A DNA stretch of 44,562 nt from Sinomicrobium sp. (GTDB taxonomy: Bacteria > Bacteroidota > Bacteroidia > Flavobacteriales > Flavobacteriaceae), in assembly GCA_029266035.1 (NCBI GenBank), contig JAJUFH010000025.1, positions 1-44,562 of the forward strand, given 5' to 3'. The notes under the pieces were generated by a model. The model saw only the letters and a program-made list of their open reading frames with translations. It was not told the DNA's origin and did not search any database. Each line of letters starts with the position of its first letter. The stretch's first letter is position 1. Shown here piece by piece: positions 42,270 through 44,562 of the stretch. The translations under genes and the position numbers were made by a program.

Positions 42270-44399
42270 ATGAGAGGAAAACACCTTACACTGTTATCTG
42301 TTGTTTTAGTACTTTCGCTGTCTGGATGTGAAGAGAAAGACAAGGCCAAAAAAACACAGGAACACACCGCAGAAATCATGCAAAACAACCCGCTATTACA
42401 AGAGAGTAAACTGCCCTATGGCGCTCCTGATTTTTCGAAAATCAAGAACGAAGATTTCAAACCGGCACTGGAATATGCCCTTCAGTCGGAAACAGAAGCC
42501 ATACAACTCATTGCCAACAACCCAGAACCTCCTACTTTTGAGAATACACTCGTAGCTATGGAAAAGGCACACATACTCGTAAACCGGGTAAACAGTGTGT
42601 TTAACGCCCTGACTAGTGCACATACCAACGATGTACTCAAAAAACTGGACGCTGAAATGTCGGCGCGATTTGCCGAACATCGAGACAATATTACCCTTGA
42701 CGAAAAACTCTTTGATCGCATACAAACACTATACGACCAAAGAAATGAGCTGAATTTGGATGCAGAAGATCTAAAGCTGCTCGAAATTCGCTATCAGAAA
42801 TTTGTAAAAGCCGGTGCCAAATTGTCGGCTGACGACAAGGCCAAACTCAAGGAAATTAACTCCCGCCTCGCCTCATTAGAAAACGAGTTCGGACAGGTGC
42901 TATTGGAAGCCAATAACGCCTCGGCATTGACAGTTACAGATACACTACTCTTGGACGGACTCTCTTTCGGGGAAATCAATGCATTAAAAGTAGACGGTAA
43001 GGATGAGTGGAGAATTCCACTGCTCAATACCACACAGCAACCGTTGACACAAAGCCTTAGCAATCGGAAAATCAGAGAAGAGTTGTTTAGCCGCAGCTGG
43101 AATAGAACAAACGGAGCAGAACACTCGACTACAGCCATCATACAGGAAATTGTAAAATTGCGTATCGAAAAGGCTAAACTGCTCGGATTTTCCACCTACG
43201 CAGCATGGAATCTACAAGACACCATGGTAGAAACTCCTGAAACGGTAGAGGATTTCTTTGCACAATTAGTTCCGGCCACCGTAGCTGCTGCAAAAGAAGA
43301 AGCTATAGAAATCCAAAAAATAATAGACGAAGAAGAAAATCCGTTTACACTCGAACCCTGGGATTGGAATTTTTATGCTGAAAAAGTACGCAAAGCCAAG
43401 TACGACTTGGATGAAAATCAGATAAAACCCTATTTCGAATTAAAAACCGTGCTGGAAAAAGGAGTCTTTTACGCCGCTTCCAAACTGTATGGCATCACCT
43501 TCGAAGAGCGCAAAGACATACCCGTATATCATCCCGAAGTACTAGTTTACGAATTAAAAGAAGAAGACGGCACGCCACTCGGACTCTTCTACGGCGATTA
43601 TTTTGCCCGCGAAAGCAAACGCGGTGGAGCCTGGATGAGCAACTTCAGAGATCAGTCAAAATTAATGGATCAGAAACCGGTAATTTACAATGTGTGTAAT
43701 TATACCAAACCCGCTCCCGGCGAACCGGCACTCATCACTTTTGACGATGCCATGACGCTCTTCCACGAATTCGGCCATGCCCTGCACGGATTTTTCGCAA
43801 ACCAGAAATACGCTTTTATCTCCGGGACCTCAGTGGCTAGAGATTTTGTGGAATATCCGTCACAAGCCAATGAACACTGGGCACTGGTACCTGAAGTACT
43901 AAAAAACTACGCCGTTCATTTCGAAACCGGGGAGCCTATGCCGCAGGAACTTATCGACAAGATCAAAAAGGCAAGTACCTTCAATCAGGGATTTGCCTTT
44001 GGTGAAGTCATCGCAGCGGCCAAACTGGATTTTAATTTCCACACCTTAAATGAAGTCGAGGAAAACATGGATGTCAATGCCTTTGAAAAATCTTCACTCG
44101 AAGCAGATCATCTCTGGATGAAAAACGTTCCGCCCAGATACCGTGCTACCTTTTTCAACCACGTTTTCGGAGGAGGATATGCCTCTGGCTATTACGCCTA
44201 TCTGTGGACCGAAATGCTGGCACTCGATACCGGAAAATGGTTTGACGAAAACGGAGGACTCACCCGTGAGAACGGGCAACGTTACCGAGATATGATACTC
44301 TCTCGAGGAAATACTCTCGAATACAAAGAAGCCTACAAAGCCTTTAGAGGAAGTGATCCGAAAGTCGATGCCATACTAGAATCTAAGGGACTGAAGTAA
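42270..44399 (+). CDS. M3-family metallopeptidase lipoprotein (Dcp-like peptidyl-dipeptidase)
   Basis: 709 residues. A lipoprotein signal (LSLSGC, Cys20, then EEKDK) indicates export to the envelope, unlike the cytoplasmic or soluble periplasmic M3 enzymes of E. coli. The zinc motif HEFGH is at 499-503 (TLFHEFGHALHG), with a downstream Glu in RDFVEYPSQANEHW and the conserved Tyr/His region MKNVPPRYRATFFNHVFGGGYASGYYAY, typical of peptidyl-dipeptidase Dcp/oligopeptidase A. It degrades short peptides in the periplasm. It follows the cold-shock terminator and is probably transcribed alone. Confidence 0.93.
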   Translation: MRGKHLTLLSVVLVLSLSGCEEKDKAKKTQEHTAEIMQNNPLLQESKLPYGAPDFSKIKNEDFKPALEYALQSETEAIQLIANNPEPPTFENTLVAMEKAHILVNRVNSVFNALTSAHTNDVLKKLDAEMSARFAEHRDNITLDEKLFDRIQTLYDQRNELNLDAEDLKLLEIRYQKFVKAGAKLSADDKAKLKEINSRLASLENEFGQVLLEANNASALTVTDTLLLDGLSFGEINALKVDGKDEWRIPLLNTTQQPLTQSLSNRKIREELFSRSWNRTNGAEHSTTAIIQEIVKLRIEKAKLLGFSTYAAWNLQDTMVETPETVEDFFAQLVPATVAAAKEEAIEIQKIIDEEENPFTLEPWDWNFYAEKVRKAKYDLDENQIKPYFELKTVLEKGVFYAASKLYGITFEERKDIPVYHPEVLVYELKEEDGTPLGLFYGDYFARESKRGGAWMSNFRDQSKLMDQKPVIYNVCNYTKPAPGEPALITFDDAMTLFHEFGHALHGFFANQKYAFISGTSVARDFVEYPSQANEHWALVPEVLKNYAVHFETGEPMPQELIDKIKKASTFNQGFAFGEVIAAAKLDFNFHTLNEVEENMDVNAFEKSSLEADHLWMKNVPPRYRATFFNHVFGGGYASGYYAYLWTEMLALDTGKWFDENGGLTRENGQRYRDMILSRGNTLEYKEAYKAFRGSDPKVDAILESKGLK

Positions 44400-44429
44400 A
44401 CGAGCCCCCTCAATAACAGATTAATTGAG

Positions 44430-44562
44430 TTATGTATTTAAGTTCTGTGTAATTTGATATTGATATATGGGTTGATGTTTTACCATCCTTTCAATAGCTT
44501 TATGAAAAATGGTCTGTTTGGATTGTGAACGATTTAACCTAAAAGCAAACTCGTTGAGGTAC
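44430..44562 (-). CDS. IS1595-like transposase, C-terminal end only
   Basis: On the minus strand a frame enters from the right edge and encodes 43 residues before TAA at 44432-44430: YLNEFAFRLNRSQSK, then QTIFHKAIERMVKH. The YLNEFxFRxNRR/S segment is the characteristic C-terminus of IS1595-type DDE transposases. Only this part lies in the window, so it is not known whether the gene is intact. The insertion sequence probably ends between the M3 peptidase stop and 44429; CTCAAT/ATTGAG (44409-44414 and 44424-44429) may belong to its terminal region. Confidence 0.75.
   Translation of the reverse strand, partial: YLNEFAFRLNRSQSKQTIFHKAIERMVKHQPIYQYQITQNLNT

Overview
The window looks like a stretch of chromosome from a member of the Flavobacteriaceae (Bacteroidota). 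Evidence: SusC/SusD outer-membrane pairs, lipoproteins whose Cys is followed by acidic residues, TAnnTTTG-type -7 promoter boxes, a menaquinone gene cluster of flavobacterial layout, and small families typical of the group (DUF4258, UPF0173 hydrolase, YpdA-like reductase).

Region 1 (about 1-2950) is the end of a mobile element, probably a CTnDOT-type integrative element. It holds the 3' part of a Crp/Fnr regulator, a peptide deformylase, a GNAT acetyltransferase, and an rteC gene that has lost its 5' end and lies in the same frame directly behind the acetyltransferase stop codon. About 700 bases of strongly folded non-coding DNA follow, up to a tRNA-Arg(TCT) gene with its own terminator.

Region 2 (3.2-9.4 kb, minus strand) is the menaquinone operon menB-menA-UPF0173 hydrolase-menC-CPBP protease-menE. 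A 23S-intervening-sequence-type four-helix-bundle gene sits inside it, next to an 11-copy 16-bp repeat array and a short purine-rich tract.

Region 3 (9.5-19.5 kb) is mostly housekeeping: a secreted C1 peptidase, an outer-membrane TonB-dependent receptor, alanine dehydrogenase, a DUF4258 protein, a YpdA-like reductase, chorismate synthase and an LpxH-like phosphoesterase. It also holds an unusual 68-residue gene encoding three near-perfect copies of a 14-residue peptide behind a hydrophobic leader, and a repeat-rich spacer with a 168-bp MITE-like element.

Region 4 (19.5-34.4 kb, minus strand) is one tightly packed operon of ten genes plus its probable LacI-type regulator: SusC, SusD, a BACON/SUMF1-like lipoprotein with no catalytic cysteine, a ribose-type ABC importer (binding lipoprotein, ATPase, permease), a mannitol dehydrogenase-family enzyme, a PfkB fructokinase, and two exported glycerophosphodiesterase-family proteins. 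A perfect LacI-type palindrome lies between the -33 and -7 elements of the susC promoter. The simplest model is uptake of mannitol (or a similar polyol), probably released from a phosphodiester by the two GDPD enzymes, oxidation to fructose and phosphorylation. This is the best candidate for an undescribed system here.

Region 5 (34.6-39.7 kb) is a damage-response mutagenesis cassette. A divergent, probably self-cleaving XRE-S24 repressor faces dinB and a short dnaE-type polymerase, with palindromic operators in between.

Region 6 (39.7-44.6 kb) holds a DUF1275 protein, a Bcr/CflA-type MFS pump, a cold-shock protein, an M3 peptidase lipoprotein and, at the right edge, the C-terminus of an IS1595-like transposase.
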